64,000 bases of DNA from Georgenia sp. EYE_87 (GCF_023148685.1 NZ_JAHXNL010000001.1:434001-498000), one strand, 5' to 3'; shown: positions 27,919 to 36,692, numbered from the stretch's first letter. Numbers and translations: made by a program. Notes: generated by a model not told the origin, from the sequence alone.

Positions 27919-29439
27919 ATGTCGAAGGTCGAGAACAACTCTCGCACCACTGCCCGCAGCCAGGCGGGACGGGCCGGTGTCGGTCTGGCCCTGGCGGCCA
28001 CGACCGCCGTGGGCGTCGCCGTCCCGGCCGCTGCAGCCCAGGCCGCACCCGCCCAGCCCAGCGCCAGCCTGCACACCGCCAGTCTGCACAGCGCCGGCCC
28101 GCACAGCGTCACCCTCGGCGCCACAGCGCTCGCGCCGCAGGCGCCCGCGGCCGCACCGACCATGACCTACCGGGTCCAGGCAGGTGACACGGTCTCCCAC
28201 ATCGCGGCCCGCACCGGCTCGTCCGTCAGTGCGATCGTCCGCGCCAACAACCTCGACTCCCGGGCGCTCATCCGCATCGGCCAGATGCTGAAGATCCCGT
28301 CCGCCGCCACGACCGCCGCCGACGCGCGACCGGCGCCCACGGCCTCCCGTGCGACCACGCGGGCCGCCGTCACCCACACCGTGGCGGCCGGTGACACGCT
28401 CTCGGTCCTCGCCCAGCGGTACGGCACCACGGTCTCCGCCCTCGTCCAGGCCAACAGGCTCGGCTCGGCGGACCGCATCTACGTCGGCCAGAAGCTCGCC
28501 GTCTCCGGCACGGCCTCGCTGCCCGCATCCTCCGCACCGACGGCGACCTCGGTGCCGACGCGGACCACGCCCGCCGTCACGGCCGGCGGGACCCACACGG
28601 TGCGCGCCGGCGAGACCGTCTCGGGCCTGGCCAAGAAGTACGGAACCACCGTCAGCGCCATCATCCGGGCGAACAACCTCCGGCCGTCCGGCCTGATCTA
28701 CGCCGGCCAGAAGCTCGTGGTCTCGGCCACGGCCACGCCCGCGCCCTCGAGCGCTCCCGCCGCGCCCGCTACGACGTCCGGCACCCACACCGTCAGGGCG
28801 GGAGACACCGTCTCCGTGCTGGCGAAGCAGTGGGGCACGACCGTCTCCGCCGTGATCCAGACCAACAAGCTCGACGCCGGCGGGCTCATCTACGTCGGGC
28901 AGAAGCTGAAGGTGCCGGGCACGGCCGCCACGCCCGCCGCCCCGACCACCACCCCCCTCGTGCCGAGCAGCTTCCTCGGGCGCACCTACCCCGAGGCCAC
29001 CGTCGCTTCGGCCAACGCCAACAAGGCCACGCTCCTGGCCACCGGCGTGCCCTCGCGCGCGCAGATGCAGGCCACCGTGGCGCAGGTGGCGCGCCAGATG
29101 GGCGTCGACCCCGCGCTCGCCCAGGCCCACGCCTACCAGGAGTCCGGGTTCAACCACGCCTCGGTCTCCCCTGCCAACGCCATCGGGACGATGCAGGTCA
29201 TCCCGTCCTCCGGCGAGTGGGCGTCCGACCTCGTCGGCCGCAGGCTCAACCTGCTCGACCCCTACGACAACGTGGTCGCCGGTGTGGCCATCATCCGCCA
29301 GCTTCAGCGCACCTCGCCCGACCTCGAGTCCGGCATCGCCGGCTACTACCAGGGCGCGGCCTCGGTCAGGCGCAACGGCATGTTCGCCGACACCAAGATG
29401 TACGTCGCGGCCGTCAAGGCGCACATGAACCGCTTCTGA
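27919..29439 (+). CDS. Secreted LysM-repeat lytic transglycosylase
   Basis: This 506-aa cell-wall enzyme has a signal peptide at about residues 1-42 (basic start, Ala/Val core, AQA cleavage site). Four LysM domains bind peptidoglycan (about residues 84-127, 153-197, 225-270, 289-334), joined by Ala/Thr/Ser/Pro linkers. The C-terminal SLT-type domain (about 390-506) has the catalytic Glu in AYQESGFNHASVSPANAIG followed by MQVIP. GGAGG lies five bases before the ATG, with a leader of about 110 nt. It is inserted between the Rv2175c and kinase genes, which adjoin in mycobacteria. Confidence 0.92.
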   Translation: MSKVENNSRTTARSQAGRAGVGLALAATTAVGVAVPAAAAQAAPAQPSASLHTASLHSAGPHSVTLGATALAPQAPAAAPTMTYRVQAGDTVSHIAARTGSSVSAIVRANNLDSRALIRIGQMLKIPSAATTAADARPAPTASRATTRAAVTHTVAAGDTLSVLAQRYGTTVSALVQANRLGSADRIYVGQKLAVSGTASLPASSAPTATSVPTRTTPAVTAGGTHTVRAGETVSGLAKKYGTTVSAIIRANNLRPSGLIYAGQKLVVSATATPAPSSAPAAPATTSGTHTVRAGDTVSVLAKQWGTTVSAVIQTNKLDAGGLIYVGQKLKVPGTAATPAAPTTTPLVPSSFLGRTYPEATVASANANKATLLATGVPSRAQMQATVAQVARQMGVDPALAQAHAYQESGFNHASVSPANAIGTMQVIPSSGEWASDLVGRRLNLLDPYDNVVAGVAIIRQLQRTSPDLESGIAGYYQGAASVRRNGMFADTKMYVAAVKAHMNRF

Positions 29440-29453
29440 GAGCGGCGCAGGAG

Positions 29454-29480
29454 GATGGCCGGGCCCGGGGCCCGGCCATC
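29454..29480. terminator. Hairpin after LysM transglycosylase gene
   Basis: GATGGCCGGGCCC (29454-29466) pairs with GGGCCCGGCCATC (29468-29480), 14 bp past the stop. Confidence 0.7.
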
Positions 29481-29617
29481 GTCGCGCTCGGGGTGCCCGT
29501 GACCGTGACAGCGCCGTCCCGCCCGACGCCGTCCGGGGCCCGGGAGTCTTGACCGGCCTGTGTGAGCTTCGGCATGCCGCACGCTGACGGCGGAGCGCGG
29601 CGGTTACGCTCGCGTAC

Positions 29618-31564
29618 GTGGACGCCACGATTCTCGACCCGATGATCGGCCACCTGGTCGACGACCGGTACGAGGTGACCGCACGCGTCGCACGCGGCGG
29701 GATGGCGACCGTCTACCGCGCAACCGACCGCAGGCTCGACCGCACCGTCGCGGTCAAGGTCATGCACGCGCACCTCGCCGAGAGCCCCGACTTCGTGGCC
29801 CGTTTCCGTCGAGAGGCCCAGGCCGCGGCCCGGCTCGCCCACCCCGGCATCGTCTCGGTCCACGACCAGGGCCTCGCCGGCGAGGCCAGCTACCTGACGA
29901 TGGAGTTCGTCGAGGGCCCGAACCTCCGAACGGTGCTCCGCGAGCGGGGGGCGCTGCCGCTCGGCGAGGCGCTCGCGCTCTCCGGTCAGGTGCTGGACGC
30001 GCTCGCCTGCGCCCACCGTGCCGGCCTGGTGCACCGCGACATCAAGCCCGAGAACGTCCTGCTCACGCTCGACGGACGCGCGAAGGTCGCCGACTTCGGT
30101 CTCGCGCGCGCCGTCACCGAGGCCACCGCGGCGAGCACCGGCACCGTGCTGGGCACGGTGGCCTACCTCGCGCCCGAGATCGTCACCGCGGGCCGGGCCG
30201 ACCCCCGTGCGGACGTGTACGCCGTGGGCGTGCTGCTCTACGAGCTCGTCACCGGCCGGCAGCCGTTCGCCGGCGAGGCGCCGATCCAGGTGGCGTTCCA
30301 GCACGTCAACGGGCGTGTCCCCGCACCGTCCGCAGTCGTCCCCTGGCTGCCGAAGGAGGTCGACGAGCTCGTCGCCGCGCTCACCGCGCGCGAGCTCGAC
30401 GAGCGCCCGCAGGACGGCGCGGCCGCGCTCGCGCTCGTGCGACGGTGCACCACCGCCCTGGACGCGACCACCCTGGCCCGGGGGGCCGGCACCGGCGCGT
30501 CCCCGGCGAGGTCACCGAGGCCGGCCGGCACGCCGACCCGCGCCGCCGCCCCGCCGTCGGACGGCCACCCGACCACAGCGACCGAGATCCGCGAGCCGAA
30601 CGGGACCATCGCGCTGCCCATCGGGGCGATCCGGCGCGAGGAGCCGACCCCCGCTCACCCCGCCCGACGACGCCGCGCCTGGCCGCGGGTCCTCGCCCTC
30701 CTGCTCGCCCTGCTGCTCGTCACCGGCGCGGGTGCCCTGTGGTGGTTCCAGGTAGGGCCCGGAGCCACCGTCACCACGCCGGAGGTGGTCGGCCTCGCGG
30801 AGGACGTCGCCGTCGCCCAGGTGCGCGACGCCGGCCTGGAGCCGGTGGTGAGCCGTACCCACCACGACGACGTCGAGGCGGGGAGGGTGGTCTCCACCGA
30901 TCCCGGTCCCGGGGCCGAGGTCCACAAGGACGGCCGCGTGCGTCTCTCCGTCTCCCTCGGCGTCCTCATGCTCACGGTGCCGGACGTCGCCGGGCTCGGG
31001 ACGGCCGCCGCCACGGAGGCGCTCGAGGCGGAGGGCCTGTCGGTCGGCGGGACCACCGAGCAGTATCACGACAGCGTTCCGGCCGGCACCGTCCTCTCCT
31101 CGTCCCCCGCGGCCGCCGAGCAGGTCCCGCACGACACCCCGGTCGACCTCGTCGTCTCCGCGGGGCGCGAGCCCGTCGAGCTGCCGGACGTCACCGGCGT
31201 GTCGCGCGAGGACGCCGCCGCCGACCTGGAGTCGGCCGGCCTCACGGTCGGCGAGGTGACCGAGGCGCACTCCGACACCGTGCCGGCCGGAGCCGTCCTC
31301 GCCCAGGCGCCGGCCGCCGGCTCCGCCCAGCTCTACCGCGGCGACTCCGTGGACCTCACCATCTCCCTCGGCCCCGAGCTCTTCGAGGTTCCCGACGTCG
31401 TCGGCCGTCAGGTCGGCGAGGCGCGCTCCGCCCTGACGGCGGCCGGGTTCGAGGTCGCGATCGAGGAGGTGCTCGGGGGCTTCTTCGGCACGGTGCGTGC
31501 GCAGGACCCCGAGCCGGGGGCGATGCTGCCGCGAGGCAGCCTCATCACGCTCACCGTCGTCTGA
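29618..31564 (+). CDS. PASTA-domain Ser/Thr protein kinase (PknB type at the pknL locus)
   Basis: This 648-aa kinase has its catalytic domain at residues ~15-275: glycine loop ARGGMATVYRA, VAVKVM lysine, HRDIKPENVLL, DFGLA, APE. A juxtamembrane linker follows, then one membrane segment (about 350-370, preceded by RRRR). Four extracellular PASTA repeats (~375-648) probably sense muropeptides or lipid II. The GTG start has TACGCT (29605-29610) ending 7 bases upstream and no Shine-Dalgarno. M. tuberculosis PknL lacks PASTA repeats. The LysM hydrolase upstream and DAHP synthase downstream are candidate functional or phosphorylation partners. Confidence 0.93.
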   Translation: MDATILDPMIGHLVDDRYEVTARVARGGMATVYRATDRRLDRTVAVKVMHAHLAESPDFVARFRREAQAAARLAHPGIVSVHDQGLAGEASYLTMEFVEGPNLRTVLRERGALPLGEALALSGQVLDALACAHRAGLVHRDIKPENVLLTLDGRAKVADFGLARAVTEATAASTGTVLGTVAYLAPEIVTAGRADPRADVYAVGVLLYELVTGRQPFAGEAPIQVAFQHVNGRVPAPSAVVPWLPKEVDELVAALTARELDERPQDGAAALALVRRCTTALDATTLARGAGTGASPARSPRPAGTPTRAAAPPSDGHPTTATEIREPNGTIALPIGAIRREEPTPAHPARRRRAWPRVLALLLALLLVTGAGALWWFQVGPGATVTTPEVVGLAEDVAVAQVRDAGLEPVVSRTHHDDVEAGRVVSTDPGPGAEVHKDGRVRLSVSLGVLMLTVPDVAGLGTAAATEALEAEGLSVGGTTEQYHDSVPAGTVLSSSPAAAEQVPHDTPVDLVVSAGREPVELPDVTGVSREDAAADLESAGLTVGEVTEAHSDTVPAGAVLAQAPAAGSAQLYRGDSVDLTISLGPELFEVPDVVGRQVGEARSALTAAGFEVAIEEVLGGFFGTVRAQDPEPGAMLPRGSLITLTVV

Positions 31565-31580
31565 CGGGCACCTCACGGCG

Positions 31581-31607
31581 GGCCGGCACCCCACGGGGTG
31601 CGCGGCC
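31581..31607. terminator. Hairpin after kinase gene
   Basis: GCACCCC (31586-31592) and GGGGTGC (31595-31601) form the core, with flanking GGCCG/GGCC bases able to extend it. It sits between convergent genes 17 bp after the kinase stop. Confidence 0.6.
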
Positions 31608-31618
31608 CCCGACCAGGG

Positions 31619-32257
31619 CTACTCCTGGTGGGAGTAGCGCTCCTCACGCCAGGCGTCCCCGCGCAGGTGATAGCCCCGCTCCTCCCAGAACCCGCGCTCG
31701 ACCTCGGTGAGGTAGTTCCAGCCCCGGAGCCACTTGGGCCCCTTCCAGGAGTACAGGTGGGGCAGGATCAGCCGCAGCGGGCCGCCGCGCTCGTCGCTGA
31801 GCGGCTCTCCGGCGTGGTGGGTGGCCAGCACGGTACGGGGCGAGACCAGGTCCTCCAGGCGCACCGTCGCCGCGTAGCCGTACTCGGCGAACACCAGGAC
31901 GTGCTCGACGTCGTTGCGCGGCGGTGCCACCTCGACGACGCTGCGGGCCGCGACCCCGGACCACCGCTCGTCCACCGAGGACCATCCGGTGGCGCAGTGC
32001 AGGTCCGCGATGACCTCGAGGGGCGTCAGGGCGAGCACCTGCTCGAAGGTCAGCGCGTGCTCGCCGCCGTCCGCGGTCGCTCCCCCGACGGTCAGGCGCC
32101 AGCGCTCCGGACGACGGCGCGGCACGGGCCCGTAGTGCATGACCGGCGCCTCGGCGACCAGCCGCTGGCCGGGCGGCAGGAACCGGTCGGCCGGCAGGCG
32201 CGGCAGATCCGCCATGCCCGCACCCATGGCGTGCTCGTGCACCCCGTCGTGCTCCAC
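31619..32257 (-). CDS. Sulfite-oxidase-fold molybdopterin-dependent oxidoreductase
   Basis: This 212-aa protein covers the Moco domain of the sulfite oxidase/MsrP family. The molybdenum-ligand cysteine is in DLHCATGWSS (about residue 88), and LILPHLYSWKGPKWLRGW near residue 170 is family-typical. There is no Tat signal or dimerisation domain, so it is probably cytoplasmic and its substrate is unknown. Starts are uncertain: GTG 32257 is used here with a weak upstream purine stretch; ATG codons 10 and 14 residues in are alternatives. It ends 31 bp before the DAHP synthase gene on the same strand is read out, so the two genes may be in one transcript. Confidence 0.83.
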   Translation of the reverse strand: MEHDGVHEHAMGAGMADLPRLPADRFLPPGQRLVAEAPVMHYGPVPRRRPERWRLTVGGATADGGEHALTFEQVLALTPLEVIADLHCATGWSSVDERWSGVAARSVVEVAPPRNDVEHVLVFAEYGYAATVRLEDLVSPRTVLATHHAGEPLSDERGGPLRLILPHLYSWKGPKWLRGWNYLTEVERGFWEERGYHLRGDAWREERYSHQE

Positions 32258-32287
32258 CGTTCCCCCGCGGTCCTTTCCGTGCGTCGT

Positions 32288-33640
32288 CTAGTAGGCCCGC
32301 AGCATCTCTGCGACGTCGAACGCCATCTCGAGCGACTGCTGGTGGTTCAGGCGCGGGTCGACCAGGGTCTCGTAGCGGCGCGCCAGGGCGGCCTCGTCGA
32401 CCTCCTCGCTGCCCCCGAGCACCTCGGTGACGTCGTCGCCGGTGAGCTCGACGTGCAGTCCGCCCGGCACGGTCCCGAGGGCCTGGTGGACCTCGAAGAA
32501 GCCGTGCACCTCGTCCAGGACGGTCGCCAGCTCGCGGGTCTTGTACCCGGACGGCGACGTGATGGTGTTGCCGTGCATCGGGTCGCACACCCAGGTGACG
32601 GGGCGCCCGTCGGCGGTGACCCGTTCGACCAGCCCGGGCAGGACGTCGCGGATCTTGCCCGCCCCCATGCGGGTGATGAACGTCAGCCGGCCCGGCTCGC
32701 CGTCGGGGGTGAGCTTGTCCATCAGCGCGAGGGCGTCGTCCGCCGTCGTCGTCGGGCCGAGCTTGACGCCGATCGGGTTCCGGACCCTCGAGAGCAGGTC
32801 GACGTGCGCGCCGTCGAGCTGACGGGTGCGCTCACCGATCCACAGGAAGTGCGCGGAGGTGTTGTAGGGGTCGCCCGTGCGCGAGTCGATGCGAGTCATG
32901 GCCGCCTCGTACTCGAGGAGCAGCGCCTCGTGGGAGGTGTAGAAGTCCACCGTGCGCAGTGCCTCGAAGTCGACGCCGGCGGCGCGCATGAACCGCATCG
33001 CGCGGTCGATCTCCGCGGCCAGCACCTCGTAGCGCGCGTAGGCGGGGTTGGCGGTGAAGCCGCGGTTCCACTGGTGCACCAGGCGCAGATCGGCGAAGCC
33101 GCCGTTGGTGAAGGCGCGGATGAGGTTGATCGTGGTCGCCGAGCGCTGGTAGGCGCCGAGGAGGCGACGCGGGTCCGGCGTGCGGTCCGCCTCGGTGAAC
33201 GGGTGGCCGTTGACGGCGTCGCCGCGGTAGGCCGGCAGGGTGGTGTCGCCCCGCGTCTCCAGGTCCGAGCTGCGCGGCTTGGCGTACTGGCCGGCCATGC
33301 GGCCCATCTTGATGACCGGGAGACTGGCGCCGTAGGTCAGGACCGCGGCCATCTGCAGGATCGTCTGGATCTTGTTCCGGATCCGGTCCGCGGTGGACTC
33401 CGCGAACGTCTCCGCGCAGTCCCCGCCCTGGAGCAGGAACGCCTCGCCGCGCGCCGCCATGGCGAGCTTGTCGCGCAGGCTGTCCGCCTCGCCCGCGAAG
33501 ACGAGCGGGGGAAACTCGCGCAGCTCCGTGGTCACCCGGGCCAGCTCGCCCTGGTCGGGCCACTGGGGCTGCTGCGCGGCGGGGAGCTCGCGCCAGTGCT
33601 GGAGGCCGCTCAGGACCTCCGGTGTCGCCTCGATACTCAC
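32288..33640 (-). CDS. aroG: Class II 3-deoxy-7-phosphoheptulonate synthase (DAHP synthase)
   Basis: This 450-aa plant-type enzyme catalyses the first shikimate-pathway step, PEP plus erythrose-4-phosphate to DAHP. The hallmark is FLLQGGDCAETF (about residues 66-77), with metal and substrate motifs VIKMGRMAGQYAKPRS and VTWVCDPMHGNT. The start was set at GTG 33640 because TATCCT (33647-33652) ends exactly six bases upstream and homologues start here; an upstream in-frame ATG would add 31 unconserved residues. Position matches M. tuberculosis aroG (Rv2178c). Confidence 0.94.
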   Translation of the reverse strand: MSIEATPEVLSGLQHWRELPAAQQPQWPDQGELARVTTELREFPPLVFAGEADSLRDKLAMAARGEAFLLQGGDCAETFAESTADRIRNKIQTILQMAAVLTYGASLPVIKMGRMAGQYAKPRSSDLETRGDTTLPAYRGDAVNGHPFTEADRTPDPRRLLGAYQRSATTINLIRAFTNGGFADLRLVHQWNRGFTANPAYARYEVLAAEIDRAMRFMRAAGVDFEALRTVDFYTSHEALLLEYEAAMTRIDSRTGDPYNTSAHFLWIGERTRQLDGAHVDLLSRVRNPIGVKLGPTTTADDALALMDKLTPDGEPGRLTFITRMGAGKIRDVLPGLVERVTADGRPVTWVCDPMHGNTITSPSGYKTRELATVLDEVHGFFEVHQALGTVPGGLHVELTGDDVTEVLGGSEEVDEAALARRYETLVDPRLNHQQSLEMAFDVAEMLRAY

Positions 33641-33738
33641 CCGCACAGGATAGGCGGCGCCGAGGGTTGAGACGGACGGCGTCCACGGACCGGCCGCAGC
33701 GTCCCGTCCACGTACGCGGCGCGAGCGCGCCACGACAC

Positions 33739-33772
33739 CCCGGGCGCTGCAGGCGTACCTGCAGCGCCCGGG
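33739..33772. terminator. Perfect 15-bp hairpin downstream of pfp
   Basis: CCCGGGCGCTGCAGG (33739-33753) and its exact complement at 33758-33772 flank CGTA. It lies 57 bp past the phosphofructokinase stop on the minus strand. Confidence 0.75.
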
Positions 33773-33829
33773 ATGCGATGGCGCGCCCGTCGGACCGGTG
33801 CACCCGGCGCGCGACGGCCTACCGGTCGG

Positions 33830-35056
33830 TCAGTGCGCGGCCGGGGCGGCCGCCTCGACCCGCTGACCGATGCCGGCCATGAGCTCGCGGAACCACTCCT
33901 GGTCGATGTCGAAGGACTTGCCACCGGCGATGCGCGGGAACGGGACGGCCTTGAGCCGGTCGCCGTCCTCCTCGTCGTGGCCGATGACGCCGGACTCGCC
34001 CTTGAGCGCGCACTCGACGGCGAGGTCCACCATCGACTTGATCAGGCGCAGGTCCTCGGCGTTCGCGCGCGCGGACCGCGAGAAGTAGCCGCTCTTCTGC
34101 ACCATGACCTTCTCGGCGCCGATGAGCTCGGCGAACTGCTTGGCGAACCACGCGCCCGGGTTGATCGTGTCCAGCTTCACGTGGCCGAACGGGTCGCGCT
34201 CGACCTGCTCACCCTTCGCCTCGAGCTCGGCGACGATCTCCGGCACGCCCGCGCCCTCCGAGAGGAAGATGTTGACGTTGCCGAGCTCGTCCATGACGCC
34301 GCGCAGACGCCGGGCCTCGCCCTCGATGTCGATCTTCGTCTCGGGGAGGAAGACGGCGTGGATGTCCCACCGCTCCCGGCTCAGGCCGATGCTGGGCACC
34401 CACTCCTGCGTGTCGAGCCAGGTGCGGTAGGAGCGCGCCGCGGCCGCCGTGAGCCAGCCGCAGTGCCGGCCCATGACCTCGTGGACGATGAGCATGCGGG
34501 GGCTCACGCGATGCTCGCCGATGATGTTCTGCGCGAACTCGCTGGCCTCCTCGGCCGCGGTCCAGGCGCCGAGGGACTGCCGGATCGGGACGATGTCGTT
34601 GTCGATCGTCTTGGGCAGCCCGACCACCGTGAGGTGGTAGCCGTTGTCCTCGAGGTAGGCGGCGAGGTCGGCGGCGGTGGTGTTGGTGTCGTCGCCGCCG
34701 ATGGTGTGCAGCACGTCGATGCCGTCAGCGCGCAGCTGCTCCGCGGCGACCTCCAGCGGGTTCTGCCCCTCCTTGACCAGGCCACGGCTGACGAGGTCCT
34801 TGGCGTTGGTGAGCTTGACGCGCGAGTTGCCGATGGGGCTGCCGCCGAAGCGGTGGAGAACCCCGGCGCGACGGCGGGCCTCGTCGTCGACGACGACCTT
34901 CGTGCCGGTCAGCAGGCCGTGGTAGCCATTCTGGTAGGCGACGAGCTCCACCTCGGGCGAGATCTCCGTGTAGCGCTCGATCAGCCCGCCGACGGCGGAG
35001 GACAGGCAGGGGGCGAACCCACCGGCGGTGAGCAGGGCGACGCGACGGACCGACAT
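33830..35056 (-). CDS. pfp: 6-phosphofructokinase, pyrophosphate-dependent type
   Basis: This 408-aa enzyme phosphorylates fructose-6-phosphate. The donor-site motif is IGGDDTNTTAADL (about residue 110); the second Asp in GGDD, in place of Gly in ATP-PFKs, together with GLPKTIDND marks PPi use. MGRHCGWLTA and the substrate-binding region VPEIVAELEAKGEQ follow. The reaction would be reversible, serving both glycolysis and gluconeogenesis. ATG start with GGAAGG nearby. The upstream 87-bp gap to the acyltransferase gene holds its own leader. Confidence 0.9.
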   Translation of the reverse strand: MSVRRVALLTAGGFAPCLSSAVGGLIERYTEISPEVELVAYQNGYHGLLTGTKVVVDDEARRRAGVLHRFGGSPIGNSRVKLTNAKDLVSRGLVKEGQNPLEVAAEQLRADGIDVLHTIGGDDTNTTAADLAAYLEDNGYHLTVVGLPKTIDNDIVPIRQSLGAWTAAEEASEFAQNIIGEHRVSPRMLIVHEVMGRHCGWLTAAAARSYRTWLDTQEWVPSIGLSRERWDIHAVFLPETKIDIEGEARRLRGVMDELGNVNIFLSEGAGVPEIVAELEAKGEQVERDPFGHVKLDTINPGAWFAKQFAELIGAEKVMVQKSGYFSRSARANAEDLRLIKSMVDLAVECALKGESGVIGHDEEDGDRLKAVPFPRIAGGKSFDIDQEWFRELMAGIGQRVEAAAPAAH

Positions 35057-35143
35057 CGAGAACCTTCCGTAGTGCTGGCACAGGAGCCGGCGCCGACGGC
35101 GCGCGGCCGGGTCCGCGGCGACGTGCCGCGGCCCCTGGTCATA

Positions 35144-36112
35144 CTAGGCGCGCGGGCTACCCGCCTCACGGGACGCCCGGCCCCGCGGGGTCACCCCCGC
35201 AGAGTGCGCCGGGGCGGCGTGGAGGGGCGCGGTCCCGCCATCGCCCGACGTCGCGGGCTGGTCCTGGCCCGACGACGCCGGCTCCCCCTCGTCCGACAAC
35301 GCCGGCTCGGTCCCGTCCGAGGGGATGCCGCGGTCCTCGGGCGTCGGGGTGGGCACCTCGGTCACCGGCACCGGACGCCCGCCCGGGGCCCCCGCCCCGG
35401 CGTCGGCGACGTCGGCGCGCGCCGCATCCTTCTTCGCGGCCGCGAGCCGGTTCTTCACGGTGGCCGCGTACGCGTCGACGTACTCCTGGCCCGACAGCCG
35501 CATCAGCTCGTACATGATCTCGTCGGTGATCGCGCGGAGCACGAAGCGGTCGTTCTCGAGGCCGCGGTAGCGGGAGAAGTCCAGGGGGCGCCCGACGACC
35601 ACGCCGATCCGGTGCATCTTGGGGATGCGCTTGCCGATCGGCTGGGCGATGTTCGTGCCGATCATGGCGACCGGCACGACCGGCGCGCCGGACTCGAGCG
35701 CCAGCCGCGCCACCCCGGTCTTGCCGCGGTACAGGCGCCCGTCGGGGCTGCGGGTGCCCTCGGGGTAGATGCCGAACAGGCCCCCCTCCCGCAGCCGTCG
35801 AAGCCCCGTGAGGAGGGCGGCCTCGGACGCCTTGCCGCCCGCCCGGTCCACCGGGATGGTCCCGACCCCGCGCATGAAGGCGGCGACGAAGCGTCCCTTG
35901 AGGCCCTTGCCGGTGAAGTAGTCCTGCTTGCCGAGGAAGACGACCTCGCGCGGGATCATCAGCGGCAGGAAGAACGAGTCGATGACCGCGAGGTGGTTCG
36001 AGGCGAGGATCGCCGGGCCCGTGGCCGGGATGTTCTCCGCCCCACGGATCCATGGCTGGTAGAAGACCCGCAGGATCGTCCCGAGGGTCGCCTTCATCAG
36101 CCGGTAGAACAC
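35144..36112 (-). CDS. plsC: 1-acyl-sn-glycerol-3-phosphate acyltransferase (PlsC family)
   Basis: This 322-aa acyltransferase acts in phosphatidic acid synthesis. The HX4D catalytic motif is NHLAVID (about residues 39-45) and the substrate motif is YPEGTRSPDG (about 115-124). The conserved acyltransferase ends near residue 225; a roughly 90-residue Ala/Pro/Gly/Glu-rich tail of unknown use follows. The GTG start has TAGAGT (36119-36124) six bases upstream, shared as a palindrome with the divergent gene. Counterpart of Rv2182c by position. Confidence 0.9.
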   Translation of the reverse strand: MFYRLMKATLGTILRVFYQPWIRGAENIPATGPAILASNHLAVIDSFFLPLMIPREVVFLGKQDYFTGKGLKGRFVAAFMRGVGTIPVDRAGGKASEAALLTGLRRLREGGLFGIYPEGTRSPDGRLYRGKTGVARLALESGAPVVPVAMIGTNIAQPIGKRIPKMHRIGVVVGRPLDFSRYRGLENDRFVLRAITDEIMYELMRLSGQEYVDAYAATVKNRLAAAKKDAARADVADAGAGAPGGRPVPVTEVPTPTPEDRGIPSDGTEPALSDEGEPASSGQDQPATSGDGGTAPLHAAPAHSAGVTPRGRASREAGSPRA

Positions 36113-36118
36113 GGACTC

Positions 36119-36128
36119 ACTCTAGAGT
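36119..36128. promoter_or_regulatory. Palindromic double -10 element (ACTCTAGAGT) between divergent leaderless genes
   Basis: The 10-bp sequence is a perfect palindrome. Minus-strand -10 TAGAGT (36124-36119) is followed by 6 bases then the plsC GTG (36112). Plus-strand -10 TAGAGT (36123-36128) is followed by 7 bases then ATG 36136. The start codons are only 23 bp apart. Both transcripts would be leaderless, and the two polymerases cannot load at once. Confidence 0.75.
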
Positions 36129-36135
36129 GCATGTC

Positions 36136-36627
36136 ATGGCCGGACCCACTCGTGACGGGCTTCCCGACGGCGAGGAGCCGCTCGACGACGCGACCGTCGC
36201 CGCGCGCTGGGCGGAGCTGACGGCGGACCTGGGCGAGCTTCGAGTCCCGTCGGAGGACGAGCTGAGCCCCTCGACCGCGGTACCGCCCGAGCCGCTGGGA
36301 GCCCGGCCGGCCGCGGCCCCGGGGCCGCGGGACTACGAGCCGGCGCCGGAGCGCGCGGACGACGACGACCCCTCGTCCGGGATCGACGGGTTCGTCCCGC
36401 CCGAGCCGGAGCCGCTCACGCACGCCGACCCCGCCCTCACGCTGGGCTGGGTGGCGACGATCGGCTCGCTGGTGGTCGGCCTGCTGCTGTTCGTCCTCGA
36501 CCCGTCCGTGCCCGGCTGGGCGATGGTGGTGCTGGCGGTCGCGCTGCTCGGCGGCGTCGGCCTGCTGCTGTGGCGGATGCCGGCACGGCCCGAGGACCGC
36601 GGCCCGGGGGACGGCGCCGTCGTCTGA
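36136..36627 (+). CDS. Conserved actinobacterial membrane protein, unknown function
   Basis: This 163-aa protein has an acidic, Pro-rich cytoplasmic N-terminal 110 residues. Two membrane segments are packed at about residues 111-130 (LGWVATIGSLVVGLLLFVL) and 134-155 (GWAMVVLAVALLGGVGLLLW). No motif with known function was seen. The ATG at 36136 is preferred over the out-of-frame ATG at 36131. It shares the palindromic promoter with plsC, which could link it to membrane biogenesis. Confidence 0.78.
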   Translation: MAGPTRDGLPDGEEPLDDATVAARWAELTADLGELRVPSEDELSPSTAVPPEPLGARPAAAPGPRDYEPAPERADDDDPSSGIDGFVPPEPEPLTHADPALTLGWVATIGSLVVGLLLFVLDPSVPGWAMVVLAVALLGGVGLLLWRMPARPEDRGPGDGAVV

Positions 36628-36644
36628 CCGGGCCGGCCACTCAC

Positions 36645-36675
36645 GGCGCCGCCCGCTGATCACGCTGACGGCGCC
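36645..36675. terminator. Candidate hairpin between convergent genes
   Basis: GGCGCCG (36645-36651) pairs with CGGCGCC (36669-36675) with a 17-nt loop, midway between the membrane-protein and glucokinase stops. Confidence 0.4.
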
Positions 36676-36692
36676 GGATCCGCGACCGCGGG

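Noticed and set aside
32257-32588. Longer minus-strand reading frame extending the molybdopterin oxidoreductase upstream
   Set aside because: That extension is a shadow of the DAHP synthase C terminus in another frame and shows no Tat signal or Moco-protein similarity.
36131-36627. ATG at 36131 as start of the membrane protein
   Set aside because: It is out of frame with the gene; ATG 36136 is in frame and at proper distance from TAGAGT.
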